Below, in pieces: positions 31,973-39,920 of a stretch of 55,111 nt of DNA. Below the pieces are notes generated by a model that saw only the letters and a program-made list of their open reading frames with translations, did not search any database and was not told the origin of the DNA. Location: positions 1-55,111 of IMG/VR virus record IMGVR_UViG_3300043777_000051; one strand, written 5' to 3'. How positions within the stretch are numbered: the first letter of the stretch is position 1; every line of letters starts with the position of its first letter. The stretch comes from a virus. Position numbers and translations under genes: made by a program.

Positions 31973-33657
31973 TTTTTATTTCCCTTCGTCTTGGCGAGAG
32001 CCTGCAACTCCATGTCGCGCTCGATGCGATCCGCCACGCCTCCGGCATCGGGAAAGTCGAGATGTTCAAGACCGGTGCGGGTGTCCATCATGCCGAGCTT
32101 CTTCAACTCCGGCACCATCCGCTTAATCATCATCTGGGACATCGGGCGGAGACTCGCATCATCCAACTCGACATCATAAATATCGTGGCGCGATAAGAGT
32201 CCCGGCCATTTGATAATTTCTCTTCCACCTTCCCCATCAAACTGCATTGATTGCTCCCGCATGAATTTCCCGATAAGGTGAAACTGCATCCACGCGATTC
32301 TGTAGAACGCTTCCGCGTGCAAACGACCGCGAAGCTGCGTTAAACCTTGGGAACGAATCACGGACTCGTCGAATAATTCCGGCGAGATATTTCCCGCACC
32401 GGGCTTGCCCGATCTCGCGTCCGTGAATCCCTGCAACTCCTTCTGCTTATCCAGAAGTAATTGAGGTAACTGAGTGAATTGCTGAGGAAGGGCGGCGGGG
32501 TAAAGAATCTTCACTCCTTCAATCGAATTAGCGTTGACGACTTGGACTTCGCCGGGTATGCCGCCGTAGGCGTCAGGGTCAATTCCTGTGCGTTCGTCAA
32601 TGAGAGTGATGCCGTTATTAAGTCTGATCGCATTTTCAAAAAGCTGCGTCCACAGACGCTCCGAAACGTTCTGGATGTCTCTCGAATACCGGACGGCAGG
32701 GACAGCCCAGATACCATGTAGAGGCACAGTTGACCAGAACGGTATGATGGGAAAACTTTTCAGCGGATAGGGATTATCGCCATCCTGCAAAATCTGCCCT
32801 TCACAATCCACAATCAGGCGATTATTCGGATAGGCCCACTCAAAATCTACGGGCACAATCGCTCCCGCAGGAAGTTTCTTTTCCTCGATCTTTAACCGTG
32901 TGGAATCTTCACAGAAACACCATCGCACGCGGACGCGGTTATCGTCTGGGATCGCCCTGTTATTAGGCAGGCCGGGGACCATCGCCATCGGGCCTTGCGG
33001 CATCTGAAATCCGTATCCGGTATCCCCAATAGCGGGGCTAACGCTTCTTCCGGCCACTCTGGGCTTGATGCCCACGGAAGTTTTAGGCCAGCGTTTACGG
33101 ACTCTTTCAAGGTGCATGTAATCTTCGAGGATGACATAGGACCAGTCCAGTTCGTAAGATGTAAAAGGATCGCAGTCAAAAGTCCGGGGATCGCGCATTT
33201 TGGCCCACGTCCCCCCGCGTCCCTGTCGCATGTCCGGGTCATATCCAATCTGAATCGGCGTCATCCCGGTAAACATCGAGGACAGAATAGCAAACATCGA
33301 GTGGTAATTGATCTTCGATCTTCGCCACTCCGACTGCAAAACCTTTTCCCGATCTTCTTCCCGCTTAGACGATTGCGTGTTGATGATGTAAGGGCGTGGC
33401 GCTACTTCCGTCAGATCGTTCGCCTCCCGCATCATTAGGGTCTGGAGTTCAGGGGTGCGAATCAGCGGGCGGAATGAAGGCAGCGGCCCACCTTGGTCAG
33501 TGAGCGCGTAGAACGCTTCCATGTCCTCGTACCAGCGTTCTCCGAGGCAGGAGTTCTTGTGGTCTTTGGAAAGTCTCTGCCATTCGTCGATATGGCGGGA
33601 CAAAGGATTACGCTCGTCAACTGACTTGCGGGATGTGACGAGGGTAAGTTGCGCCAT
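31969..33657 (-). CDS. Portal protein
   Basis: 562 residues starting at ATG 33657, directly after the TAA of the 29-aa peptide. Early aromatic-rich region, RTPELQTLMMREANDLTEVAPRP spanning a conserved helix, then a clip/wing-like part and C-terminal helices. Size and position next to TerL fit podovirus portals. The C-terminus ends KTKGNKK. Confidence 0.75.
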   Translation of the reverse strand: MAQLTLVTSRKSVDERNPLSRHIDEWQRLSKDHKNSCLGERWYEDMEAFYALTDQGGPLPSFRPLIRTPELQTLMMREANDLTEVAPRPYIINTQSSKREEDREKVLQSEWRRSKINYHSMFAILSSMFTGMTPIQIGYDPDMRQGRGGTWAKMRDPRTFDCDPFTSYELDWSYVILEDYMHLERVRKRWPKTSVGIKPRVAGRSVSPAIGDTGYGFQMPQGPMAMVPGLPNNRAIPDDNRVRVRWCFCEDSTRLKIEEKKLPAGAIVPVDFEWAYPNNRLIVDCEGQILQDGDNPYPLKSFPIIPFWSTVPLHGIWAVPAVRYSRDIQNVSERLWTQLFENAIRLNNGITLIDERTGIDPDAYGGIPGEVQVVNANSIEGVKILYPAALPQQFTQLPQLLLDKQKELQGFTDARSGKPGAGNISPELFDESVIRSQGLTQLRGRLHAEAFYRIAWMQFHLIGKFMREQSMQFDGEGGREIIKWPGLLSRHDIYDVELDDASLRPMSQMMIKRMVPELKKLGMMDTRTGLEHLDFPDAGGVADRIERDMELQALAKTKGNKK

Positions 33658-33747
33658 TTACTTTCTCTTGCTTACTCTCTTCCGCTTGCGTTTCGGCGGT
33701 CGTGGTGCGTCCCGGTTCGGGCTTCCGTAATCAGTGGTTTGCTTCAT
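33658..33747 (-). CDS. Basic mini-peptide (29 aa) between TerL and portal
   Basis: ATG 33747 lies inside the end of the preceding gene, and the TAA abuts the portal ATG (TAAATG). The C-terminal half is RPPKRKRKRVSKRK. Membership in the basic-peptide set and tight packing support coding. Confidence 0.5.
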   Translation of the reverse strand: MKQTTDYGSPNRDAPRPPKRKRKRVSKRK

Positions 33748-34018
33748 GGGGTTCCTCGTTTAACCACGCGGAAAACTGATCCGCCATCGTCATCCTGCCT
33801 TCGTCTCCGCCTTCCTTCAAGTGGGTCTGTAGTTCCTTCACGCGCTCGTCTAGTTCTTTGGCGGTGTAGATTCCTCCGTCCACGAGGATACGCTGGTTTT
33901 TGCGGAGTTCGATCAGAAAATATCTGTGGGCTTTCGACTTCGATTCTTTCTCGTAGAGGCGGGCATACTCGTTGCCGATTTCGTCATACAACTGGAGGGC
34001 TTGTTCGCGGACGCTCAC
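33731..34018 (-). CDS. Small helical protein between TerL and portal
   Basis: 95 residues from GTG 34018, which overlaps the upstream TGA (GTGA), the same junction type used elsewhere in this operon. A longer frame to 34219 would overlap the upstream gene by 205 bases and is rejected. Helical, charged (DEIGNEYARLYEKESKSK; LDERVKELQTHLKEGG). Unknown function; terminase-portal linker position. Confidence 0.6.
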   Translation of the reverse strand: MSVREQALQLYDEIGNEYARLYEKESKSKAHRYFLIELRKNQRILVDGGIYTAKELDERVKELQTHLKEGGDEGRMTMADQFSAWLNEEPHEANH

Positions 34019-34455
34019 CTGTTTTCCGTTCGGAACGGATACACTCCCGGCCTGACTTGTTTTTCCCGCTCCGCTCGTTTGCCTTCCCGCTCCTGCTCCA
34101 ATAGCCACAACCTTAGATCGTTGTTCTCGATCCTCTGGGGGATATGGGGGCTGGAGTCCTCCTCGGTTGGCGAATTCGACTGCGTCGGCGACTTTCTGGT
34201 CGAAGTTCTCGCTGTCCACGAAGGAGCCTCGCTCACAACATACAGGTCAGTGGTCTTTGGCCCTAACCGTAGCACAATTTCCGTGAGATTGTCATTAGGA
34301 TAACGAACCAAGACCTGATCCGTGACCGACAAGATGTCGCTGACCTTCAACCGCATCTCTCCACCCTGCTTCTTCACGATGGCCGCGAGAAGATTAAGAA
34401 GATAGCGGTCGGGCGACATGCCATTCGCCGAAAGCGGATATGGTAGTTCGGTCAT
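34015..34455 (-). CDS. Hypothetical protein following TerL
   Basis: 146 residues starting in ATGA overlap with TerL. The N-terminal half (LLNLLAAIVKKQGGEMRLKV spans one helix; then DQVLVRYPNDNLTEIVLRLG) is a small alpha/beta domain. The second half is Ser/Thr/Arg/Glu-rich and probably disordered. Not recognised. Confidence 0.6.
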   Translation of the reverse strand: MTELPYPLSANGMSPDRYLLNLLAAIVKKQGGEMRLKVSDILSVTDQVLVRYPNDNLTEIVLRLGPKTTDLYVVSEAPSWTARTSTRKSPTQSNSPTEEDSSPHIPQRIENNDLRLWLLEQEREGKRAEREKQVRPGVYPFRTENR

Positions 34456-36185
34456 ATTCCTTGGAGTAAATCCTTCTTTTTGGCTTTGTCGTTATAAATT
34501 CGGAGCTTGTTCAAATGGTTGGTGCTGGTCCATCCAAACATTCCCGCCGCGTTCGATTCCGGGCTGTCCATCCACGTAATTCCGGAGTGCTGCTCTTTTT
34601 CTTCCGTCAACTTTTGGGTCATGCGGTCGAGCGGAGCGCCGTGAGGATAGTGATGATCCTGCATCGCGGCCCAACCAAGAAGCGCGGCCATCATAATGTC
34701 ATCGTGACCCTTTATGACAGTCCATCTCCACCCCATTTCCATCTTGCACTTCGACATCTGGGTTACAAGTTCTTGATCGAGGGGGAAACACTCTCCCCTT
34801 CGTAATGAAGTGCGGAATAACGCAAGGGCACGTTGACGGCTTCTCTCTGTAGTCTCCCAACCAAGCGATGTGCGGGGCTTTTTGTCAAATCTATCGTCAC
34901 GTCCAAGCCAGAGATATTGACCTGGATAGTGCCATCTATCGCGCAATTCTCGTAGCACGATATACCCCCATCCGCCCGTGATTTCCACATTAACCATTGC
35001 TTTGTCGTACATCCGTCCGATCCAATTAACAACGCTCCCCAAGATTTCGGGTCCGACTCGTGCAGCATAGCGGAAAGCCTGCCTGCCAGTTTCAGCGTTC
35101 CAGCCAACAGCCGCAGCAAAATCCCCGTCCTCCATGCCCTTCGCCGCATCCACGCCAACATAATAATGATCACCTTCCTTGGGCCACTCCCATATCTCCA
35201 GCGGACCCTCTCTCGATTCCTCGAACGTCAATTCCCACTTTGAATTGATTGGCACCATCCGCATATTGCAGATCGGTTCCGTGACGTGATCCTGCGCCAT
35301 CTTAAGTTCCTGAAAATCGAAGGCGGGGTTACCAGTTGAGATGAACGACTCTTCCGGGGTTGCGGGGTATTCCGCCCTCCACGTATAGATCGACCCACCG
35401 CACTTTGTCTCAAGCGTCTGGCGAAACCACGCAATCTGCCCCTTGGTTACCTTGAATTCCTTCATCAGCCATTTTTCGTAATCGTCGGCGGGGGCATCGG
35501 GAGCCAACTCATCCGGCATGATCGAGCCGGGGTCTTCATACCACGGAAGGAAAATAGGCATGAAGTTGTTCTGCCCATCCACGGCAGCATTCCAGTAATC
35601 GTAGTAGGCTTCTCCCGGACCCTCCATGCCGTTCGCCGTCGTCTCAATCGCCACAATGTTGTCGGGGTCTTTCGAGGATACGGTATTCAGCAGGGCGATG
35701 AACGAATCCGCGCCGGGATAGAAGGCTGCTTCGGTCATGTGCAGTCCATTGAGGGTAAGACCGCGTCCGGAGATGACCGTCTTGGCCGTGGCTCGGCGGA
35801 AGGAAGAGACTCCTCCAGAATGAGGAAAGTAAATTTCCCTCTGGGTGTGAGGGGGAAGTTTGAACGGTAGGCACTCCGAGAAGTCGGAGACTTGGCGAAA
35901 TAATTCTTTTGCAGTCTCGCCAAGCTGGGCCACGATCATTCCTTGGCAGTTTTTCTTTTGAAGCTGCTGCGCCATCAGTAGAGCGAGAACCCACGTAGAA
36001 ATTCCGAGGCGGCGAGCTTTCAGGAAGATTAACCAGAGAGGTTTTTTTTGCTCCTGCCGTTTGTAGACGGCCCGCATGATCTTTTGCTGGGAAGGATTGA
36101 ACTGGAATGCCCGGTGATGCCCCGCGTCCCGATCTTTAATCGTCAGGCGGTGGCAGAGAGTCTCGAAATGGGAGAGATTCAGCAC
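34452..36185 (-). CDS. terL: Terminase large subunit (TerL)
   Basis: 577 residues, GTG start overlapping the previous stop. ATPase: Walker A-type LKARRLGIST (about 55-64); Walker B-type LHMTEAAF (148-155), in which Thr replaces the usual Asp before the catalytic Glu. Nuclease: VGVDAAKG (Asp346), NVEITGG (Glu401), KGHDDIMMAALLGW (Asp495/496), the three acidic clusters of the RNase-H-like domain. It pumps and cuts DNA into proheads. No small terminase was recognised; one of the small upstream genes is the likely candidate. Confidence 0.9.
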   Translation of the reverse strand: MLNLSHFETLCHRLTIKDRDAGHHRAFQFNPSQQKIMRAVYKRQEQKKPLWLIFLKARRLGISTWVLALLMAQQLQKKNCQGMIVAQLGETAKELFRQVSDFSECLPFKLPPHTQREIYFPHSGGVSSFRRATAKTVISGRGLTLNGLHMTEAAFYPGADSFIALLNTVSSKDPDNIVAIETTANGMEGPGEAYYDYWNAAVDGQNNFMPIFLPWYEDPGSIMPDELAPDAPADDYEKWLMKEFKVTKGQIAWFRQTLETKCGGSIYTWRAEYPATPEESFISTGNPAFDFQELKMAQDHVTEPICNMRMVPINSKWELTFEESREGPLEIWEWPKEGDHYYVGVDAAKGMEDGDFAAAVGWNAETGRQAFRYAARVGPEILGSVVNWIGRMYDKAMVNVEITGGWGYIVLRELRDRWHYPGQYLWLGRDDRFDKKPRTSLGWETTERSRQRALALFRTSLRRGECFPLDQELVTQMSKCKMEMGWRWTVIKGHDDIMMAALLGWAAMQDHHYPHGAPLDRMTQKLTEEKEQHSGITWMDSPESNAAGMFGWTSTNHLNKLRIYNDKAKKKDLLQGI

Positions 36186-36989
36186 TCACAGACGCTCCCC
36201 GGTTTCCGCGATGGCGGGAATATTCATCTCGTACTCGTAAGGCCCGATGTGTTTGGTCACCATCCACGGGCAGAGCCATGTAGTAATCCCTGCAACTTTG
36301 GCGCGTTCGCAAAAATACCAGTCCTCGCTGAGATAGAGACGGGTTTCGGGATCAATCTTGGCCTCAAAGAAGGCCCACGATTCCTCCGCGCCAACATCCA
36401 CCATTTCCTCTGCCATAAATTTGTACGACTCTACTACTCCTCGGCAGATCATCGCGTCGAATACACTGCGGGGAATCATCATAACCCCCGTACCAGAGTG
36501 TCTTACCGGAACCGGCTGGCCGCACTTCATGTCTTCGACGAGGAAGTTCGCGACTATGGTCCCGCCGTAGGCAGGCATATTCTCCACAGGATATTCTTTA
36601 GTCTGTGAACAAACTTTCCCGATACGATCCCAGTTTATCCCCTTCTTGGCATAAGGAGCGCACAGGATGCCTCCGTGGGACTTCGACAATATCAGGAGAT
36701 GCAGAACATCTTCCGGCAGTATCCAAATATCGGAATCTAGGAAAAGCAAGTCGGTACAGTCGGTGAGAAGAAACTTGCAGGCGATCTTGTTTCGTCCTCT
36801 GGTAATCAGAGACTCATTAAAGGTTGCGGTGAAACGATGGTTAACGCCTAGTTTCGCCAGTAGTTGCGTCAGGGATATACAGAGAGCGCGATGCCTTCCA
36901 TCGCAAACTCCGTTGAACATGGGCGTGGATATTTCCAGTTTACGGGTCTTGAGCCATGCCCGCGTTTCATCGTCAATCTTGTAACTCAC
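36186..36989 (-). CDS. GT-A type glycosyltransferase
   Basis: 267 residues from GTG 36989, overlapping the previous TGA; the longer open frame to 37184 runs in another gene and is not used. N-terminal part CDGRHRALCISLTQLLAKLG, then RGRNKIACKFL and TDLLFLDSDIW, with the DxD metal/nucleotide-sugar motif (about residue 100), followed by GILCAPYAKKG. Matches the glycosyltransferase family-2-like fold. Likely modifies phage DNA, virion protein or a host surface sugar. It sits immediately upstream of TerL in the late operon, an uncommon place. Confidence 0.75.
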   Translation of the reverse strand: MSYKIDDETRAWLKTRKLEISTPMFNGVCDGRHRALCISLTQLLAKLGVNHRFTATFNESLITRGRNKIACKFLLTDCTDLLFLDSDIWILPEDVLHLLILSKSHGGILCAPYAKKGINWDRIGKVCSQTKEYPVENMPAYGGTIVANFLVEDMKCGQPVPVRHSGTGVMMIPRSVFDAMICRGVVESYKFMAEEMVDVGAEESWAFFEAKIDPETRLYLSEDWYFCERAKVAGITTWLCPWMVTKHIGPYEYEMNIPAIAETGERL

Positions 36990-37558
36990 TTGGCGGCGCT
37001 CCGTTCCGAGGGATGAAGATGAGGATGGTTGGCCGGGTTGTCGCTGGGTAGCATTCCCCGGTCGCTGATTCCCTTTACGCCGTCTTTCTTCTGGTTTTCC
37101 AGAGCTACGCACGCAAGCTGGCAGAAGTGCTCGTTCACGATCAGATTCGTCGTGGGGTCGCGCTTGGGTCTTACCAGCGCCCACTGCTTGTTGGCTTTCT
37201 TCGCTCCGCCGCAGGTTTTACATCGGGCCTTGTTGTCATCCGCCGTGATTCTGGCATTGAGGGCATAACTGGCGATCTCGCAATTCTTCCTCATCCTCGC
37301 AAGCAGAGACAAGCCTTCCTCAATCTCAAGGTCTTGCGCGAAGAACTTGCGGACATCGTCCTCCGTAGCCTTCTCTCCGGCCCAGCGCGCTTTGACTGCC
37401 GCTGTCTGCTGTTTTGGTTCCGGCTCCGCTTTCTTTGCGAGTCTCGCCAGCTTCGCGGCCTTGTTCGTGGCGCGTGTGGCTGCGGCTTTTGCCCTCGTCT
37501 CCGGGTTGTTCATGGGAGAAATGCGTTTCGGTTTCTCTAAAACCAATTCATCGGGCAT
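36986..37558 (-). CDS. Basic protein with Zn-site, possible small terminase or DNA-binding factor
   Basis: 190 residues. Residues 15-60 are Ala/Lys/Arg-rich helix; residues 105-150 carry CKTCGG and FCQLAC, a likely Zn site, embedded in WALVRPKRDPTTNLIVNEHF. It lies upstream of the glycosyltransferase and TerL. A small-terminase role is only a positional guess. Confidence 0.5.
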   Translation of the reverse strand: MPDELVLEKPKRISPMNNPETRAKAAATRATNKAAKLARLAKKAEPEPKQQTAAVKARWAGEKATEDDVRKFFAQDLEIEEGLSLLARMRKNCEIASYALNARITADDNKARCKTCGGAKKANKQWALVRPKRDPTTNLIVNEHFCQLACVALENQKKDGVKGISDRGMLPSDNPANHPHLHPSERSAAK

Positions 37559-37949
37559 CAGTCATCCTTTCCATATAATCGAGGACGGATTCTTCGTCGA
37601 GAGAATTAAGGGGAGGGCCGTCATGCTCGAAACCTTCGCCTTCCGGAAGGCAGGCTTTCAGGTCTTGTTCCACGTCTCGGACATTTCGTTCGAGGTCGCG
37701 CATAAGTTTCTCCGGCACGTCGTTCACCGGGAAGGCGCGTGTCGACAGCCAGCGTCCATCTTCGGTCAAGGTACAGTCCACGGAAGCGGCAACACCATCC
37801 GTTTCGTACCTATAAAGAAGAGGGCCAACCTTGTAAGACTCGGAGTGCAGCATGGCGCGGATTCTCTGGCGGTTAGATTCTCGGAATTCGGAGCGCAACT
37901 CCGAGAACGAGCGCTCTTCTTCGGGATGGGGGATTACAAAGTCAGGCAT
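37548..37949 (-). CDS. Hypothetical protein
   Basis: 133 residues, acidic. N-terminal helix rich in Glu/Arg (EEERSFSELRSEFRESNRQR), then a beta stretch (VGPLLYRYETDGVAASVDC). Start overlaps the previous stop, and the stop overlaps the next start, so it is firmly in the operon. Not recognised. Confidence 0.6.
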   Translation of the reverse strand: MPDFVIPHPEEERSFSELRSEFRESNRQRIRAMLHSESYKVGPLLYRYETDGVAASVDCTLTEDGRWLSTRAFPVNDVPEKLMRDLERNVRDVEQDLKACLPEGEGFEHDGPPLNSLDEESVLDYMERMTDAR

Positions 37950-38208
37950 GGTGGTAGGTCACTTTCTTGGCGATAACGCGGTACTTCTCCCGCGCTTGCG
38001 CCAGATTTCGTTTCTCATTCATCCAGCGGGCCTGATCCCAGCCTTTCGGTCGGGTGATGACCTGCAAACTGGAGATACCTTCCGCCGCGCAAATCTCGCA
38101 AACGAAAGCGATTCTAAACTGGTCCTGATGCGACACTCTGATCGCCCGGTCACGCGGGACTCCTGTCGGGTGATGGGGGTTTCGGCAGGGAGGGGGGTGC
38201 AGGGCCAT
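37942..38208 (-). CDS. Small Cys/His protein
   Basis: 88 residues. HPPPCRNPHH at the N-terminus and FVCEICAAEG in the middle suggest a Zn-binding site. Starts in TAATG overlap with the preceding gene. Unknown function. Confidence 0.55.
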   Translation of the reverse strand: MALHPPPCRNPHHPTGVPRDRAIRVSHQDQFRIAFVCEICAAEGISSLQVITRPKGWDQARWMNEKRNLAQAREKYRVIAKKVTYHHA

Positions 38209-38396
38209 TATTTTCTTGTTCCTTTTCGCGCAGTCCGGTATCGTGGCGCTCCTAATCGCTCAATCTGGCGTTCAACTGTAGCGAGTCTCGCCCCGAGCTT
38301 GTGTAGTTGCTCCATGATGTCGGGGTCGTGCCTGCATGCCAACCGCAAGGCTTCTTTGGCATTCGACTCCGCCGTCAAGAAACGCTCCCATGCCAC
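38208..38396 (-). CDS. Small helical protein
   Basis: 62 residues, GTG start. Helix (LHKLGARLATVERQIERLG) and a basic tail (RTARKGTRK). Coupled to the next gene by TAATG. Not recognised. Confidence 0.5.
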   Translation of the reverse strand: MAWERFLTAESNAKEALRLACRHDPDIMEQLHKLGARLATVERQIERLGAPRYRTARKGTRK

Positions 38397-38408
38397 CGTT
38401 CTATTTTT

Positions 38409-38915
38409 TCATCGCGTTCTCCTAGCTCCATACCTGCGAATCTCTCCGCTTCCCTGACACAGTGGGCAAGTACCTTCGGTGGACTGACCGCCGTCAAGAA
38501 GAACCCCGACCTTACCCCTCCCCTGGCATCGCGCACAGGTTTCCGTATGTCCCGCCTCTGGAGTCGGAGATTTTTTTCTTCTTACTACTTTGGTTCCGTG
38601 AGCAGTCTCGCCTACAATCTTCGGCCCTGATGGTTCTTCCTCCGCCAGCGCAATCGCTTCGGCCATGGGATCGGAATAAACTTCCGTGCGCGGCAATTCT
38701 TCGACTTCCGCCACGGCGCGATTCCCGTTCCCATTGAACTCGAACACTTTCATGTCGGTCGGGGTGATGACTAACAAGGTACGCAAGTCGGGAATGATTT
38801 TGGCGATTCCTGCCGCCAGAAAGTTGTCCGCGAGGTCGAAAAGCCTGAGAGCGTAACTTCCTTCCGAGGTTCGATGGATCGTCAGTACTGGAGGAAGTTC
38901 GGGAGATTTAGGCAC
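38409..38915 (-). CDS. Protein with a DnaJ-type zinc-finger pair
   Basis: 168 residues, GTG start inside the previous gene's end. The N-terminal 60 residues are a beta domain (LTIHRTSEGSYALRLFD). The C-terminal part has CARCQGRGKVG and CPLCQGSGEI, two CxxCxGxG modules as in DnaJ cysteine-rich domains. Likely a protein- or nucleic-acid-binding factor; no J domain. Confidence 0.6.
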   Translation of the reverse strand: MPKSPELPPVLTIHRTSEGSYALRLFDLADNFLAAGIAKIIPDLRTLLVITPTDMKVFEFNGNGNRAVAEVEELPRTEVYSDPMAEAIALAEEEPSGPKIVGETAHGTKVVRRKKSPTPEAGHTETCARCQGRGKVGVLLDGGQSTEGTCPLCQGSGEIRRYGARRTR

Positions 38916-39147
38916 GATAGATCAAAGTCTCCGCTTCAATTTCCGCCACCTTGTCCCGCAACTGCCAGCCGAGGGCAATCGCGCCGAGCAAAGCATTTCC
39001 TATCGGGTGCGCCAAACTAATCTGGCAGAATTCCTTGAAATAATCGGCTTGTGCCAGAGCTTCGAGAAGTTCCTGAGGAGCCGACTGGTATTTATCTTTC
39101 AGGTCGGCGTAGGCTTTCTCGATAGTGAACTGGTTGGGGATTTTCAC
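38908..39147 (-). CDS. Small hypothetical protein
   Basis: 79 residues, GTG start. Helical, amphipathic, with a Gly/Ala/Leu stretch (GNALLGAIALGWQL). Overlaps the next gene. Family not recognised. Confidence 0.5.
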   Translation of the reverse strand: MKIPNQFTIEKAYADLKDKYQSAPQELLEALAQADYFKEFCQISLAHPIGNALLGAIALGWQLRDKVAEIEAETLIYRA

Positions 39148-39201
39148 GTATTACTCTGGCTTTGAGTTTCTAGTGTGAGACGATACGCTAAACTAAGAAG
39201 C

Positions 39202-39414
39202 GTGTCAATCACTAAGCGTAGGCTCTCGGACAAACTTCGCGCTCATCTCTCCAATATCGGGAGAAAGGGAGGGCGCACGATGACGGAGGATAAACGCGCC
39301 GCCATCGTGCAGAACCTCAAGTCCGCAAGAGAAAAACGCTGGCCGAACCGCACTTCTAGAGCGCAGTCAGAGTCAGGGTCGCACTTACTGCCGGGGGATT
39401 CACCGCAGCCGTGA
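39202..39414 (+). CDS. Small basic protein on the opposite strand
   Basis: 70 residues from GTG 39202. The core HLSNIGRKGGRTMTEDKRAA resembles the GRKGG.....K..I small DNA-binding proteins of bacteria. It overlaps the 3' end of the Ig-like gene on the other strand by 59 bases. A weak promoter (TTTGAG, 17, TACGCT) precedes it. Modest confidence because it lies within the minus-strand late operon. Confidence 0.4.
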   Translation: MSITKRRLSDKLRAHLSNIGRKGGRTMTEDKRAAIVQNLKSAREKRWPNRTSRAQSESGSHLLPGDSPQP

Positions 39415-39784
39415 CTGTCAAAACGTCGCTGGCCTTAATCCCAGAACCGGAATCCACTCCGTCGATGTTGACAATCCCCGGAGCTACTGCTGTGCAGAGT
39501 CCGGACGCAGGATCGACAGTCGCAATGGCCGTGTTCTCGCTCGAATAACTGACTGTCCCCGTAGGCGGGACGACCTGCCCCGTACCGTTCGGGCCGCTAA
39601 ATTCCTGATAAACCGCCTGTGCGCCCTTGCCTCCTACCGCGATGGTTGCTGGCATTTCGCCTCCTTCAAAGGTTAATGTTGCAGATCTTGGTTTCCTGGG
39701 TTTGAGTTCGTCGCGTATTTCCCGCAACAATTCCTTGATACTCCGAAGTTGGCAGAGAAAGCAATCACAATCTCGCGGATGCAT
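39356..39784 (-). CDS. Ig-like (BIG2) domain protein, first gene of the late operon
   Basis: 142 residues. Cys-rich, basic start (CDCFLCQLRSIKELLREIRD), then a BIG2-type fold with the signature GTVSYSSENTAIATVDPASG and GLCTAVAPGIVNI. Such domains decorate phage capsids or tails and bind host surfaces weakly. Being first in the late operon and far from the tail genes suggests a capsid decoration protein. Confidence 0.65.
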   Translation of the reverse strand: MHPRDCDCFLCQLRSIKELLREIRDELKPRKPRSATLTFEGGEMPATIAVGGKGAQAVYQEFSGPNGTGQVVPPTGTVSYSSENTAIATVDPASGLCTAVAPGIVNIDGVDSGSGIKASDVLTVTAAVNPPAVSATLTLTAL

Positions 39785-39791
39785 CGTAATC

Positions 39792-39814
39792 GATGACTAT
39801 GCACTTGACACAGA
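39792..39814 (+). repeat. Dispersed 23-bp repeat, copy 1
   Basis: Matches the minus strand at 45821-45843 with one mismatch in 23. It begins GATGACTATGCA and contains TTGACA. Here TTGACA serves as the -35 of the promoter at 39805-39833. Both copies encode a short MTMHLTQ reading frame. Confidence 0.75.
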
Positions 39815-39833
39815 AATGAATTAAGCGTATATT
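39805..39833 (+). promoter_or_regulatory. Strong sigma70-type promoter for the island
   Basis: TTGACA (39805-39810), exactly 17 bases, TATATT (39828-39833). It points into a 26-codon ORF and the transposase gene. Confidence 0.7.
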
Positions 39834-39839
39834 TTCTTC

Positions 39840-39920
39840 ATGCACCCGCTAGTTGAAATCGTGCTGGTTCTGGTGGTACTCGCCGGAACAGCATTTCTAA
39901 CATGGATGAAGATCAGATGA
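39840..39920 (+). CDS. 26-aa hydrophobic leader-type peptide
   Basis: ATG 39840 lies seven bases after the -10, and the peptide (MHPLVEIVLVLVVLAGTAFL, then TWMKIR) is a single transmembrane helix. It overlaps the transposase start in another frame, so its translation may couple to or limit transposase synthesis. Could be a small toxin-like membrane peptide. Confidence 0.4.
   Translation: MHPLVEIVLVLVVLAGTAFLTWMKIR

Noticed and set aside
34018-34219. 5' extension of the gene at 33731 to a start at 34219
   Set aside because: Would overlap the upstream gene by 205 bases; the GTG at 34018 overlapping its stop (GTGA) is the junction type used throughout this operon.
36990-37184. 5' extension of the glycosyltransferase to 37184
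   Set aside because: The extra residues are a shadow of the upstream gene; GTG 36989 overlaps the upstream TGA and begins the conserved sequence.
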